64,000 bases of DNA from Wolfiporia cocos (lineage: Eukaryota > Basidiomycota > Agaricomycetes > Polyporales > Phaeolaceae). Each line of letters opens with the position of its first letter. Positions within the stretch are counted from its first letter, which is position 1. Of this stretch, positions 1 to 11,940 are shown in pieces. The stretch covers positions 2,046,001 through 2,110,000 of the forward strand of contig JACCLO010000013.1 of assembly GCA_029448655.1 (NCBI GenBank). The letters run 5' to 3'. A program made the position numbers and the translations under genes. Below the pieces are notes generated by a model. That model was not told the DNA's origin and did not search any database. It saw only the letters and a list, made by a program, of their open reading frames with translations.

Positions 1-3000
1 CGAGCTGGAACGAATACCCCGGATGCTATATTTACTCTTTGATCGCTTGCATTCAGTCAAATACCCTCTGCGGGTCCTACTCACGACGCGTCCGGAACTG
101 CACATCGAGCGAGCATTCGAGTCAATCGCGTCTGCCCATGCCTCGAAACCATACAGACTACACGACATCTCACGCACCATCGTTGACGAAGACATCAAGA
201 GGTTTTTTCTTGATAAACTATCATCCATGTCACAGATCAACGATCTCCTGGCTATGCGACCCAGCCTCATCGATGACCTGACGCACGCAGCAGAGGGACT
301 ATTTGTCTATGCGTCAACTGTGGTCAGATGCCTTCGTGAGGACCCAGAGCATATCGTTGAGCTCACAGACGAGCTACTCCACAAGACATCGGCAGATGAG
401 GTTCAATTGAGCGAGTTGGACGGCCTATACATGGCCGTTTTATCTGGCGCGCTTCCGTCTTCATTTCTGAAACGGAGAAAGACCAATCGTGAACTGGCTA
501 GAGCAGTCTTGGCAGCCATTGCATTACTTCAGGACCATCTGCCACCGTCCTCAATAGGAATGCTTCTGGATATCTCCGTCTACGACATACACTCGATCCT
601 CTCCCGACTCGGTTCCGTCACGCTGTTTGACCCCGAAACCGACGACCCAGTGCGACCGTTGCATGCTAGCTTCCCTCAGTTCCTCATTGATCCCACAAGA
701 TGCACCAGCGCTGACTACTGCATCTCGCCGGACCTGTATCACGCACGCCTGACGATTTCGTGTCTCCAGATTCTTGCTACGCCTGGTAGCTTACGCAGAA
801 ATATGCTTGGGCTAGACGAGCCGATGACTATCAAAACTACTGTGACTGATCTCGAAAGGCGCGTGCAGGAGAACATTCCTCTGCATGTCCGATATGCCAT
901 CAAGCACTGGGCTACCCACCTCAGGAATGCACGATGCAATCCCGAGATTATACAACTGGTTCAAGACTTTAGCCAGATGAGACTACTTCTGTGGTTGGAA
1001 GCCGTAAGCAGCCTTGGTCGGCTCGATACAGCCGTGCATATTTTACCTGCTGTATGTGCTTGGAGCAAGGTGAGCATAAGATCATCATGCTTACCGCAGA
1101 AGCTGTGCTAAGTTGCTGGATGTAACACAGGCAATCAACGACTCGGCAACACATGCACTGTTCAATGATGCTTATCGTTTTGTTCTAGAAAACTTCAGCG
1201 CAATCGACTCTTGTCCTGAGCAGCTCTACTATTGCCTTCCATTCATGCCAAATTGCTCACTGTACCAGACATACACCCGCGAGATGCCATTCGTTCCGCT
1301 CATCTCCCCTCGCAGCCAGCGATGGGGCGCTTGCCTACGCGTTATCACAAACCACACCGACTGGGTCACATCCACGCGAGTCTCACCAAATGGTTTGCAG
1401 ATTGTTTCAGCATCCAATGACAAGACCATCCGTGTCTTCGACGCAGAGTCAGGCACTGCACTGAGCGTCATGAAACGGCACCGCGACTCCGTGCTATCCG
1501 TTGATATCTCATCGAACGGCAGCTATATTGTGTCGTTATCTCGCAACGGCGAAATGTATCTATGGAATGCAGCCTCAGGAGCCATGGTCAAAAGGATACA
1601 AGGGGATTATTTGGCCAAAGGAGAGTGCTTCGAGCATGGATGCGTCGCGTTTTCTCCATCGGGAGAGAGGATCACTGCAGGATATAACACCAAAGCTCTG
1701 GCGTCAATCCCTACACCCACACACGTGCATGCTCCGGCAGATACCAGTCGCGCATCGGAGCTCATGGCTGTCGTACAAGTTTGGGATGTACAAAATGGTG
1801 TTTGTTTGCAATCAGCCACCGCGGAGAACAGCTCAAAGATATACTCGGTTACATATTCAGAGGACGGGAACAGTATTGCAGTTTCTTCGGACAGCCCCGT
1901 ATTCTGCACACTCGACCCCGACACCCTCGCGGTCGTAAATAGATACAGTGGCCATGAACATAGCATACTCTGTTTAGCCTTTCTCCCTACACACAACAAG
2001 ATTGCATCTGGCTCTGCAGACGAGACAATCCGCATCTGGGACGCTCGGTCATCGTCGTGCCTTCACGTTTTGAGGGGACAAACAAGCACGATCAAATCTA
2101 TTGCGGTGACTCGTCGTGGCGATCGGATTGCCTCATGTTCGTACCTCACCGTCCGTCTCTGGGACACGCAATCGTACGAGTGTCTTGCCACATTAGAAGG
2201 ACATTCGTGGCTAGTAAGCTCCGTATCATTCTCACCTGATGCCACCCGGCTAGTCTCCGGCTCTTTCGACAAAAGTGTCCGTGTTTGGGATCTCCAAAAT
2301 CTGGCAGAAAGATCCGATGGCGCCGCACAAACTCGGGAGAGTGCCGCAGCGGTGTGGTGTGTTGCGTTCTCGCAGGATGGAACGCAGCTAGCGACAGGTA
2401 CTCGGGATGGGACAATCAGGATCTGGGGCCATACCAAGCCACAGGCCCGCGGCATATCCTTCGATTCTGAAGGAGCCGGTTTTACTGCGCAACCTGCATG
2501 TGAGACGAACTCGACGGAAAACCAAAGCTGGGAGGTCTATAAAACAATTCGGTGGGGAAGAAAGCGTATCAGCAGTATCGTATTTTCGCCAGATGGTGCT
2601 ATGTTGGCAGCCAGCCGCGATGCGTTATTGGGTGTTTGGTCAACCGCAGACTTTTCACTCATCCATAAGACACGTCTCACTATCAAAAAAGAGGAATGGG
2701 CCAAATCGCTCGACTTCTCAGCTGATAGCAGCAAGCTGTGTGTGAGGTTTGGTCGTGGTACCCCTCCGGCAATCTGGGAAAGCAAAACCGGGATGCCCCT
2801 GGATTTTGCAGAGGACAACTGGGGCGATGGTACTCAGCGCGAGTGGAAGTTCTATGCAAAAGATGGGTGGATATGGGATAGTGCGTCGGGAAAGAAACTA
2901 TGCTGGCTTCCCGCCAAAAGGCAGCCTCACTCCAAAGGGAGAGAGGCGTGCCATGGGGGACTGTATGCGTGCGGATCGAATTCCGGGATCGTGACGATTT

Positions 3001-3053
3001 TGGACCTATCGGTGCTCTGTGAGACGAGCACACGGGTATCTTCGACGGTGTAA
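1..3053 (+). CDS. NACHT-WD40 STAND (NLR-like) protein, 5' partial
   Basis: Signal-transducing ATPase of the fungal NLR-like type, a nucleotide-dependent switch with a WD40 sensor; such proteins act in self/non-self recognition and regulated cell death in fungi. The reading frame is open from base 2, so the Walker A part lies upstream of the window. Residues PLRVLLTTRPE near the start match the NACHT stretch before the winged-helix region. A 61-bp intron (1070-1130, GTGAGC...ACACAG) joins two frames in phase 0, giving 996 visible residues. The second exon contains about ten WD-type repeats with typical ends such as TIRIWDARSS, TVRLWDTQSY and SVRVWDLQNL; repeats 3-4 and the last two are degenerate. 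The stop is at 3051-3053. Family assignment is firm; the trigger and the N-terminal effector domain cannot be seen. Confidence 0.9.
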
Positions 3054-4731
3054 GTGCGTCTCGGAAGAGATGTCACATATAGTGAACCTACTTTTGCGAT
3101 AGTCATTGAGCATGTTCTAGAGCAGGTTCGACACCATGCAAGGTGAGCTCACGAAGGTGCAATATCTTGCCAGTGACACAGATCAAGCTGAAAGTTCATT
3201 GCGATCATCCAGCTGCAAACCGGTGCGCGACGAACCTGTAAGGATCGCATCAGTATTAGTCGTTCATACAGTAGTGGTAGAGCGATCATGCATATCGATC
3301 ATGTTTCGGCTCTTCGTCGTTCATCATGTCAGTTTGCTCTCTGCAATGAAGTCAGCGGGCGCTTGGGTCATAGAGCCATAACACATGGCATATAGTATTG
3401 GGGACCGGCAACCGTAGGGGGGCGGCAAGTCCCGCATGACCAAGCGCCATGATGCGCCACTGTCAGATGCCGGGCATTTCATCAACGGCATCTCGTTGGC
3501 GCCCATCTTGGCGCGCAAGTGCTGGGGCTACGATTGGGTGACAATGGTCAATCCTAATAACTCACCGAGAACAAAGATTCATGAAACATGTTGGCAGGAA
3601 GACTTGTTCAGAATGATAATATAAACAAATTGTTGGGAACAGATTCTCACGAAATAATTCACTGTCCGAGATCTCAACATTACACTACTCTCCCAGAGAC
3701 AACGAAGCACTTTTAAAAGATTCTGTTCCCAACATTTTTTGCCAATGTTCACTTTGAATATTTTGGGCCATCACTCTGTGGTGTAGATCCATGGGCAAGG
3801 AGGAGTTACATTTAGACTGATTTAAGAATGTATGGATCAAAATGTCGTCTATGGATTATATGGTAGAGCTTGGCTTATGATATTTGACAATCTGATCTTA
3901 AACATCTTATTCAATCTATCTACGGCCTACAGTACACAGAGGCTGCATTGTCTCTTGGCTATGAATATATTATAGCAGAGCGTACTAGTGGAAGCAGTTG
4001 CCTGCCTTTTTGGGACGACGTTGCGCCATATAGGCGCACGAAACGTGTCGCGTCGCGTTCGCGTAACATCAGCTTCGCTCCAGGTGTACTGCGTCAAATG
4101 ATGCGTCTCCTCCACTCAAGTCTATTGATGATAATGAAATCTACGTAGGAGCGCCTCATCCTCGATGATTAGTGTATGCCTTAGTGTTATCTTATGTTCC
4201 AGCTGTTAAGACAATGATTCTCCCCTAGGATCAGCATGCCAAGGTTATCGTCACACAGTAACCTTCAAAATATGAGCAATCTGGCTAAAATCAGGAGTGA
4301 CCTATATGATGATAACAGTGAGAACTCAGGCTCTGTAGCTACAACCCATCTGAAGGGTCCGGAAGACTCCGGTTCAGAGACACAGACTCTCGGTAGAACC
4401 TCAATCTCGCAGGCCAAAAAATAAAGAACTTCTCTAAAAGCTAGTTCATTGTATAATATATCTACCAGTACCAATAATTGCTGCCAAAGTTGATATTATA
4501 AGCTACATTAAGGTCAATACCAGCGGGCGGCGTAGTAGCGGCGGTGGCGCGATAGCGATCCTGGCGCTAGTTGTGCCGATCTGGAAAGTCATTGGAAGTC
4601 CGATGACATCTGCATCAGCGCCCGTTGGACAAGTTTCTAGGCGGAGTTGCCGGTCCCCAATAGTATGCCAGCGCTTTTGAATCACTGGGTCACGTGTTAC
4701 GGCGCTGTAGTACATCGTCGGTGAGTTCTAA
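3054..4731. other. Intergenic, no gene recognised
   Basis: Open frames here are all under 85 codons, overlap in several frames and show no familiar motif. The only structure seen is a small inverted repeat at 3631-3734. Confidence 0.5.
3631..3734. repeat. Short inverted repeat (17-bp arms)
   Basis: TGTTGGGAACAGATTCT at 3631-3647 is matched, with two mismatches, by its reverse complement at 3718-3734. The roughly 70-base loop has no coding sense. It could be a small MITE remnant or a transcribed hairpin. Confidence 0.5.
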
Positions 4732-5328
4732 CAGCATCCTATTCGCAGTATGACGTTGCGTTAACCAGTCGTTTCGGAATATAATGACAGTTGTCGGTTT
4801 TCTTTTCGCACGTCGTTTCGACGCATCGATCTTCCGAGCCAACGTTCCGACCTTTAGGCGCCCATAGCGCCTATTGCCCCAACGTGTGTTCCACCGCAAT
4901 TTACGGGTTATTCATGCGAGAATGACAATCTGGAACTGAGGCCAGAGGATCTCACTGCCTTCACTCAATTCTGCTATTGCTCCGGGATCTGTTTATCAAA
5001 GGTGCGTGTATCGTAGTCACTGCTAGAATTCAATTCATTGAGCTCAGGTTTGTCAATTTCTTCTGAATTTTGCGGCATGAGGGTGACTATTCTATCAGGA
5101 GACGGTTCATCTTCGTCTGCAGAGGGCAGGGACATCTTGATGTCAGGAAAAAGTGCTTGGGACGAAGGAGTGCAAGTGCGAGAGACGGGCGCTTATGGGC
5201 GCTTATGGGCGCTTACATTGGCTCGGAAGATCGACGCGTCGAAACGACGTGCGAAAAGAAAACCGACAACTGTCATTATATTCCGAAACGACTGGTTAAC
5301 GCAACGTCATACTGCGAATAGGATGCTG
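4732..5328. mobile_element. MITE-like element with ~110-bp terminal inverted repeats
   Basis: The arm at 4733-4842 and the arm at 5218-5327 are reverse complements over about 110 bp with a single mismatch seen (A/G in the CGACGC[A/G]TCG stretch). The outer ends read CAGCATCC...GGATGCTG. The inner edge of the right arm carries short GGCGCTTAT repeats that partly match the inner left arm. Flanks are gttctaa and gtctcaa, at best an imperfect 7-bp duplication. The roughly 370-bp centre holds no transposase. This is a non-autonomous DNA element sitting 72 bp upstream of the IMPACT-type gene; its superfamily is not clear. Confidence 0.75.
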
Positions 5329-5400
5329 GTCTCAAAGGCCCAAAGCAATAGCTATATTCACAACGTACTCCTTGCAACTCGTTGTCGCATCCTCACTCCC

Positions 5401-5964
5401 ATGGCTCAGATTCTGCCCATCCGCTATCCTCGTTCATGCGATACGCAGCATCGCCGCTACTCCAAGCCCATCTCAGAACCGCAGCCCCCATGGCCAGCAT
5501 CAGTATCGATTGCACAGTCCTCTACAGTCAAAGAGCTTAAGTCGAGCTTCCAGGCATATGCCGTACAACTTCCGAATCCTAGCGATTGTACGGGAATGCG
5601 CAGCCCGGATGAATGTGTGCCTGTTCTCCTCGCACATCTGGCTGCAACCGTCCGGCATACCAAGCGAGCTACACACGCAATGTGGGCATGGCGTATCTCC
5701 AACATGGAATCAGGCTCATCAGATGGCGGCGAATCTGGAGCTGGAGAACGCCTCCTACGCCTCTTAGAGCTATCAAGTTGTACGAATGTGATTCTGGTAG
5801 TATTTAGGTGGTATGGGGGCGTCAAGCTGGGCTCACAGCGATGGAGGTGCATTTCATCGGTTGCAAAGGAGGCATTGCATGACGGTGGATTTATGGGAGG
5901 GCCAGCGTCGCCGATGCGATCTGACTGTAAGAAAGAAATGGAAAAGGTCTCGAGAAGACGATAG
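5401..5964 (+). CDS. IMPACT-family (UPF0029) domain protein
   Basis: Protein of 187 aa with one IMPACT N-terminal domain, the fold shared by yeast Yih1, human IMPACT and bacterial YigZ. In eukaryotes IMPACT/Yih1 competes for Gcn1 and dampens Gcn2 kinase. Visible landmarks are KSSFQAYA (47-54), ATHAMWAWR (90-98), the acidic DGGESGAGERLL loop (108-119) and NVILVVFRWYGGVKLG (129-144), which is the family's diagnostic segment. No RWD domain precedes it, so it resembles the short IMPACT-only class. The start at 5401 is the first Met after the MITE arm; the frame stays open through the arm to 5038, but that part translates transposon sequence. The C-terminal tail after 165 is basic. A link to Gcn2 control here is inference. 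Confidence 0.75.
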   Translation: MAQILPIRYPRSCDTQHRRYSKPISEPQPPWPASVSIAQSSTVKELKSSFQAYAVQLPNPSDCTGMRSPDECVPVLLAHLAATVRHTKRATHAMWAWRISNMESGSSDGGESGAGERLLRLLELSSCTNVILVVFRWYGGVKLGSQRWRCISSVAKEALHDGGFMGGPASPMRSDCKKEMEKVSRRR

Positions 5965-6633
5965 GAGGTTATCCTAAGCACTTCTACAAGCTGTAAATCA
6001 TATCATACTGCTGAAGGTGATGTTTTCCCCCAGATGCGAGTTTGCATTGCCATACACACGCCCTACTTCAAACAGTGATATTGGGTGCGCACCTTTTGGT
6101 ACCCGACATCGATTTGGAAGCTGTACACTGTGGTCATTCTCCATATCTTACTGGTTCTTTCAAGTCCGTATACTAATTTCGGTCGATTATTTGCGTACAA
6201 TGGAAGACTTGCTGTCCAACATGAATGCTGCGTGCCAACTCCTAGAGCTGTACTAGGAGAAGTTTCTGCTTCTGCTTAGTCAGCGAACATTCACCTCGTT
6301 ATATGTAGCGCTCGGGACAACGGGCGCCGCAAACATCTACATCTGCCACTTGCGTCTGAGTTATGCAGCGATAATAGTTCGACAGGACACATAGAGCCTG
6401 CGCGGAACGGTGACACTCCTTTCAACAACATTGCTGTAGAAAATAGCGCTTAAATATCCAGGACAGTGGCCCAGAGTACCTAACGAGCTGTGGGAATAGA
6501 AGGTAGAATCTTGTAACCGCATTCAACTCCAATCAGCTTAAGCGATCCAACTCCCCCGTCCGTACAGTAATTCGCTCACATACTCAGGCTTACATTCAGA
6601 TTGCTCCGGTGATGCAGAGAGTTTCGCGCTGCC
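5965..6633. other. Intergenic, upstream of the hydrolase gene
   Basis: No ORF with family features was seen. The hydrolase promoter should lie here, but no convincing TATA or CCAAT arrangement was identified. Confidence 0.4.
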
Positions 6634-7662
6634 ATGCCCGCAACTGAGATGCATATCGACTCAACACCACAGGCTAAGGCAATAACCGATCATAGTACGC
6701 AAATCTATCAGGATCGGAGCCGAATGAGGATTCGTGATTGAACATATGCCTAGGTTTTCCGCTGCTCGAGGCCAACCGGTCAGTGATTGAGAGCATAAGG
6801 CGCATTACGCATACATATGGGCCGACCGACCGTCATCAGGTATACTTGATGTCTACGATTGTCGTATCATGCTTAGATCCCTCCGCAGCTTGATGTATAC
6901 ATGCCTATGCCATCGAGCAGTTCCGAAATCTTAGAGTCGACGAAAGCTCCAATCTTGCTTTTCTTTTACGGAGGTGGCTTCAGTCACGGTTCACGCATCT
7001 TACCTCCTCTGCACCTCGTGCATGCCAACGTTGGGGCATTTTTCGCATCGAGAGGGATCCTAACTGTCATCCCGGACTATCGTCTCGTTCCCAACGCTGT
7101 ACATCCAGATGGGTCGCAAGACGTCTGCGACGCCTTATTGTGGACGCATAATCACCTATATGGGCAGGCCGACACATCCCGCATTTTCGTCCTTGCTCAC
7201 TCGGCCGGTGGAATACATGTAGCAACAATGTTGCTGACGACATCTATGTTTACACCACCTCTTTCTGAAGCTATCCGTGGCGTAATGCTGCTTGGAGCGC
7301 CATTCGTGATACAGAATGGGAGGAGGGGGGAACTTTGGAAGGCTGCGCAAGCATATTATGGGTCAACTCAGAAGATATTCAAGAATGAACCACTAGCTTT
7401 GCTACGGTGCGCTGAAGCTCAGCACATCAAACTGCTCCCGCCACTACGCATTGCATTGGCGGGCAGTGAGCCCCGTGCTATTACAAGTGCTAGCCGAAGC
7501 TTTGCCAGACTGTATATGCAGAAAGGCGGGAAGGTGGAGAGTATCACGCTAGATGGACATGATCACCTCAGTCCCATCTTTGCCTTGAGCTCGGGCAGCG
7601 GTGAGGAATGGGGGAAAGATCTTGTTATGTGGATCATGTCCCATGCCACGAGCCAGCAATAA
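6634..7662 (+). CDS. Alpha/beta hydrolase (BD-FAE / kynurenine-formamidase-like esterase)
   Basis: Three exons, 6634-6694, 6754-6839 and 6889-7662, joined by 59- and 49-bp GT-AG introns, give 306 aa. The splice restores the conserved N-terminal strand THTYGPTDRHQ|LDVYMP, which is lost if translation is started at the Met at 6901. Landmarks are the oxyanion FYGGGFSHG (75-83), PDYRL, the nucleophile elbow LAHSAGG with Ser at about 154, and GHDHLSP with the probable catalytic His at about 273-275. The elbow has Ala in the first Gly position of GxSxG. No signal peptide is visible, so it is probably a cytosolic carboxylester or arylformamide hydrolase. Substrate is unknown. Confidence 0.82.
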
Positions 7663-9812
7663 AAGCTTCCCTCTGACCTACATAGTGATATGAGCTATAT
7701 GAAAACGCCTCGAATGATATGGCATATGTGTAACCCGTTGAAATGGTACGTGCGAGACCTCAAAATCTCACTGGAGTGCTTGCTGAATGGAGCATGACGC
7801 CGTAAACATAGTTGTTGTCTATTAATCTCATGGTGAGAGGTATCGAGAAAGAATGAACAAGCCTGAAGAGAAAAAATATGAACTGTCTTTACCTGTTATT
7901 ATCACGACGCATGCGTCGGTAGCAATTTCATGGAATGCGTTGCCGGCTCGTATGTTGCCCTGAAGAGAGTGGCTAGAGATGCTGTGCCCTTTTTCTCGTC
8001 AACGAAACCAATACGTTCGTCACTTAACCGACGGAATCATGTGTCGCTGCAACAGATGCCACAGGCAAATTGGTGGGAGCAACTTACTACTACAATCCCG
8101 CCGCGCGTCGTCGGACGTCGGCGCTATACCCGATTTGGCAGGCGCACTACTGAACGCCGCGCCGGCGAATGGTTCATACGTTGTCTGTTTGGTACTTTAC
8201 GGACTCTCAAATGATACGTAGCAACGCTAGCTATACGACGCTATCGCGCGCCGCACACCTCAGACGTTGTCTTCCTGCCGGAGTGCCAACGCTAAGCGCT
8301 TCGTATGCTATCATAGCGCACTCGGTTTCATACCGACTTCACGGAGTGTCTTAGTTTGATGGTTTGCATATCTGATATACCTGTCCTAACATGCCGGCAC
8401 GCGAGTTGGACGGTAAACGCCGGCGTCTGCGCATCGCGGGCTCCACAACGCGTCAGTACTCAGCAGCCACACTTGTGGCGTCGAGACGGTAGACAAATGC
8501 GCGCCAAAAGAACCGCCGGATAGTGATGAGAGGGCACATATCATGTCACAAGCCGATTTTCTCCAACTTGCTTGCGACTAGAGACAACCCTTATCTTATC
8601 TAAGCGCCCGCCTATGCATCACGTGCAAGGACCCCGAACACCCCACACGTGCCTACACAGACCCCGGACACCCTTGATGTGGCTCTACACCTACGATAGG
8701 GTTTACCATACTCTAAACGGTCTATCAGCTTACGTAATACTGTATAGTAGCCAAACATGTACAAACAGCCTACGAGCATATATACCAGCCAGACGAGCAG
8801 GGAGCACCCCAGACTCGTCTTGGCCTTTGTTGCCTTGAGTAGCCTCAGACTAGGAATACGCTTTCACGCGAGTAATATTCCCCTGAGTAGTTGCTTGAGA
8901 ATACGCTTGTGTCATATCAAGGGCCTCTTGAACAAGGGAACGAGCGGTTGCAAAGTTACCGTAGACACCCTGGAAGAGACCCCATCTGAGACCGTAGCAG
9001 AGCCTTGTGTAGTAGAATGAAATCGCCCAGATGAGTCACGTAGGTTTACGGCCTTTTTGTTCGAGGCATGGCTCCCCGCGAGTGTCGCTGATAACCGTTC
9101 CTTACAGCCATTTGGGATGAAAATGACATGGTGCGTTTTTCTGAACCACGTTCACGAAAAGGAAATTTCCCGTTTGGTCGTGCCGGCCGTACGGCCTGGT
9201 AGGCAGCTGTCACTGCTTGTCGAGAAGCTTTGCAGTCATAGAAGGTGCCCGTTGGAACCAATCAGGACGCTCCATTGACCGCTGGAAACGGGAATTGTGG
9301 GCACCTTCCGGAGCTGTGAATCTTGCTCGTAGCAGTCCTGCTCACAGAATAGCGGATTCCCTTTTTCGTTGACGCAGTCCAGAAAATACGCAATGCCATA
9401 TTCACCCGAAATGGCTGTAACGTGGTTCGGGCGCTTGACATACTGTATATGGCAAGTTATGAACACTTAGTAAGCAAAAAGCGCCAAACTGGCTCAACAT
9501 TGAAATAACTAGACTTTGTGAAAGCGTAGCTATTTCTGATGTGTTTGCACTACAAATAATGCCGATTGACTGAAATGTCAATGAGCCTTAGCGGTGACGC
9601 GAGATGGCTTGGGCGCTCGTCAAGAAATACCATATGCATACTCTTCAGCAATGTGTAACGTTTGTCAGGAAGATTCTATCTAAGTGGCCCGTCGACCCAA
9701 GCAGTAGATTGAGCTTGAAAAGGGTCATGCCGCCGCTACCAACAGGGGCTATACAGTTAATATCCTCATTGTAGTTCCACCGCTGCGTACAATAGCAAGA
9801 CCCCCACATGTT
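7663..9812. other. Long intergenic stretch, no supported gene
   Basis: Several 60-94-codon frames overlap on both strands with no recognisable domain. The minus-strand pieces at 9046-9466 look faintly protein-like (YGIAYFLDCVNEKGNPLF) but are interrupted and were not matched to any family, so no gene is called. Confidence 0.4.
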
Positions 9813-10385
9813 ACTTGAGGTTAATTACCCAGCGGGTTTGCGTAGATAAGCGCCAATTATCACGTGAATATCGACGCGTCGGGTGAGCGCCTCTGAGTCT
9901 GCTCGCCCGCCACTAAGTTGTGTGATGAGGACACAACTTCGTCGTGTAGGGTGCCACGTAGTATGAGCTCTGCCGTACTGTAGCTGATACGGGATGAATA
10001 TTTAATGACTGATTATGGTGCACAGACCGGCTTTGCTCCATATTTAGATGCAGCTGTCAAGTAGCCGTGCATAGGTCAGGCCCAACTGGTAGATGATGCA
10101 CAGTAGCATATAGTTAGGGCGTCGCACACGCAATTTCTCGTTGAGCTTTGACGACTCTTCTATATAAGTCAGAATGTATAGCATGCACTTCGCGCTAATT
10201 ACTAAGTGGACAAGCAAGGCATTCGCCCAGTGTACGTACAGTGCTACGATATACTATGATATATCTGCGGCGCAGTTGTTATGAAACGTTCAATAGGGCG
10301 CTCAGAGGCGCTCACCCGACGCGTCGATATTCACGTGATACTTGGCGCTTATCTACGCAAACCCGCTGGGTAATTAACCTCAAGT
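9813..10385. mobile_element. MITE, 85-bp TIRs with perfect 9-bp target duplication
   Basis: The 573-bp element begins ACTTGAGGTTAATTACCCAG and ends with its reverse complement. Arms 9813-9897 and 10301-10385 match over 85 bp with one mismatch. It is flanked by CCACATGTT at 9804-9812 and 10386-10394, a perfect 9-bp target-site duplication. There is no internal transposase. A 9-bp duplication with long TIRs fits a Mutator-like or KDZ-type parent. The low divergence of the arms suggests recent movement. Confidence 0.88.
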
Positions 10386-10999
10386 CCACATGTTGTTTAG
10401 CTATCACTGCTTCAAGGCGCAGAACCGGAGGCTATTGTAATGAACAGCATGCTCACACGTTCGTAATCGATGGCGCCCGGCGGCCGTCCTCCATACTTGT
10501 GGCATCGCGCCTCGTCTTATATCATGCCGACCGTCGCAAAGGCAAACTTCGTTGCAAGAAGTAGTCGCCAACAGCGGCGGCCGTGGTCAGCGTGTTGCGT
10601 CGCTGGCAACGTCGAGTATCCAAGATGGTCTGGTAGTCATCAAGCAAACGCATCGCAACGCCTCAAGTCTATTGATGGGAATTCGTAAGCCGGAACCTTG
10701 CCAGGAAGATTGCATCCAAAAAGCAGTGTGAAGCTGCTTAGAGAGACAGCCGTCAAGTAGATCCGAGAAGGCCATGTAGTTGCTAAGTGAAACATGAAGT
10801 GTTCCGATCTTCATACCTCGCGGTGCTGACTGATATGCGCCATTCGTCAGCAAAGCCTCGCATTCCGTTGACGCAATGACATAGGGGGTCGAGCAAGCAC
10901 TGTGCGCAAGGTATAAAGGCACGCATCTTCATTCCAATTTCCCTCAAGCAATACCGTCTAAGCAACTTCGTCCCTCCACTGAACAGCTCGACCGTCGCA
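10386..10999. other. Intergenic / GST upstream region
   Basis: No supported ORF. It contains the 3' copy of the MITE target duplication and, near its end, the TATA-like sequence of the GST gene. Confidence 0.4.
10912..10917 (+). promoter_or_regulatory. TATA-box-like sequence of the GST gene
   Basis: TATAAA in the context GGTATAAAGGC lies 83-88 bp before the GST start codon, a plausible core promoter position. No transcript data support it. Confidence 0.45.
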
Positions 11000-11940
11000 A
11001 TGTCTCACGGAAAACAGTTCACGTTGTACACACACAAGGGCGGTCCCAATGGCTGGTACGCATGTTTATGCATAGATCATGAGCACTTGCTTATCCTCTT
11101 CCTCCAGGAAAGTCGCCTTCGTGCTTACAGAGCTCGGTTTGACCTACGAAAGCATCTACCTCGATTTCAACAAGGGAGAGCACAAAGCTCCAGAGTACAC
11201 AAAGTACAACCCAAACGGTCGTATTCCCACGTTGATCGATCATCGTAACAACGACTTTACGGTTTGGTATGTTCCACATAGAATTCGGGCGACCAGAGTC
11301 TAAAGTCAATCGCCTCAGGGAGTCCAACGCGATCATCACATACCTGGTCGAGAAGTACGACACTAATCACAAGATATCTGCTGTCACGCCAGAGGACAAG
11401 ATCCTTCAGCTGCAATGGTTGTTCTTCCAGGCGTCTGGCCAGGGGTCAGTGCGCTTTCGAGGAGCCTGCAATGCAGTCGTTGCTGATGTTGAGATCCTTA
11501 GCCCGTACCTCGGACAGGCAATCTGGTTCAAGGTATACCACTCCGAGAAGGTGCCCAGCGCCATCGAGCGCTATCAGAAAGAGACGCTCCGCGTGCTGAG
11601 CGTCCTTGAGAGCGTTCTTTCCCAGCAAGAGTGGCTCGTCGGGGGTAAATGTTCTGTTGCAGACATCTCCTTCGTCTCGTGAGTTACCGACTCGAAACGC
11701 GCTTTCCGTAAGTGGCATCTCATCCGGCTCTCGACAGGTGGAACAATTCCGCCTTTGGCGCGATAGTGGCCGACATCGACGGCTTCGATCTGGCGAAAGA
11801 ATATCCTGCTGTGCATGCGTACGTTTATTTTTTGGTGTAGAGACTAGTGACTAAGGCGCTCCACGCACAGGTGGCACCAGAAGCTCATGGACAGAGACGC
11901 CATCAAGAGCGTTTGGGCTACGAGGACCTCGTTGCAGTGA
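11000..11940 (+). CDS. Glutathione S-transferase, Ure2-like class
   Basis: Six exons (11000-11055, 11108-11266, 11319-11444, 11502-11678, 11738-11818, 11871-11940), all phase-consistent with GT-AG introns of 51-59 bp, give 222 aa. The N-terminal thioredoxin-like domain shows GPNGWKVAFVLTELGLTYE, the NPNGRIPTLIDH turn that places the cis-Pro, and WESNAIITYLVEKYD, the glutathione gamma-Glu site. The helical C-terminal half has QLQWLFFQASGQGPYLGQA and WLVGGKCSVADISFVSWN with the N-capping S/T-x-x-D box. This is the arrangement of yeast Ure2/fungal GTT-type enzymes without the prion-like N-terminus. It likely conjugates or reduces electrophiles in the cytosol. Confidence 0.92.

Noticed and set aside
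5038..5400. N-terminal extension of the IMPACT frame
   Set aside because: It translates the MITE arm; the same peptide appears from the inverted arm on the other strand.
6901..7662. Hydrolase starting at Met 6901
   Set aside because: Two upstream exons with proper splice sites restore the conserved THTYGPTDRHQLDVY segment, so this Met is internal.
9046..9466. Minus-strand gene
   Set aside because: Two interrupted frames with no motif and no convincing splice sites.
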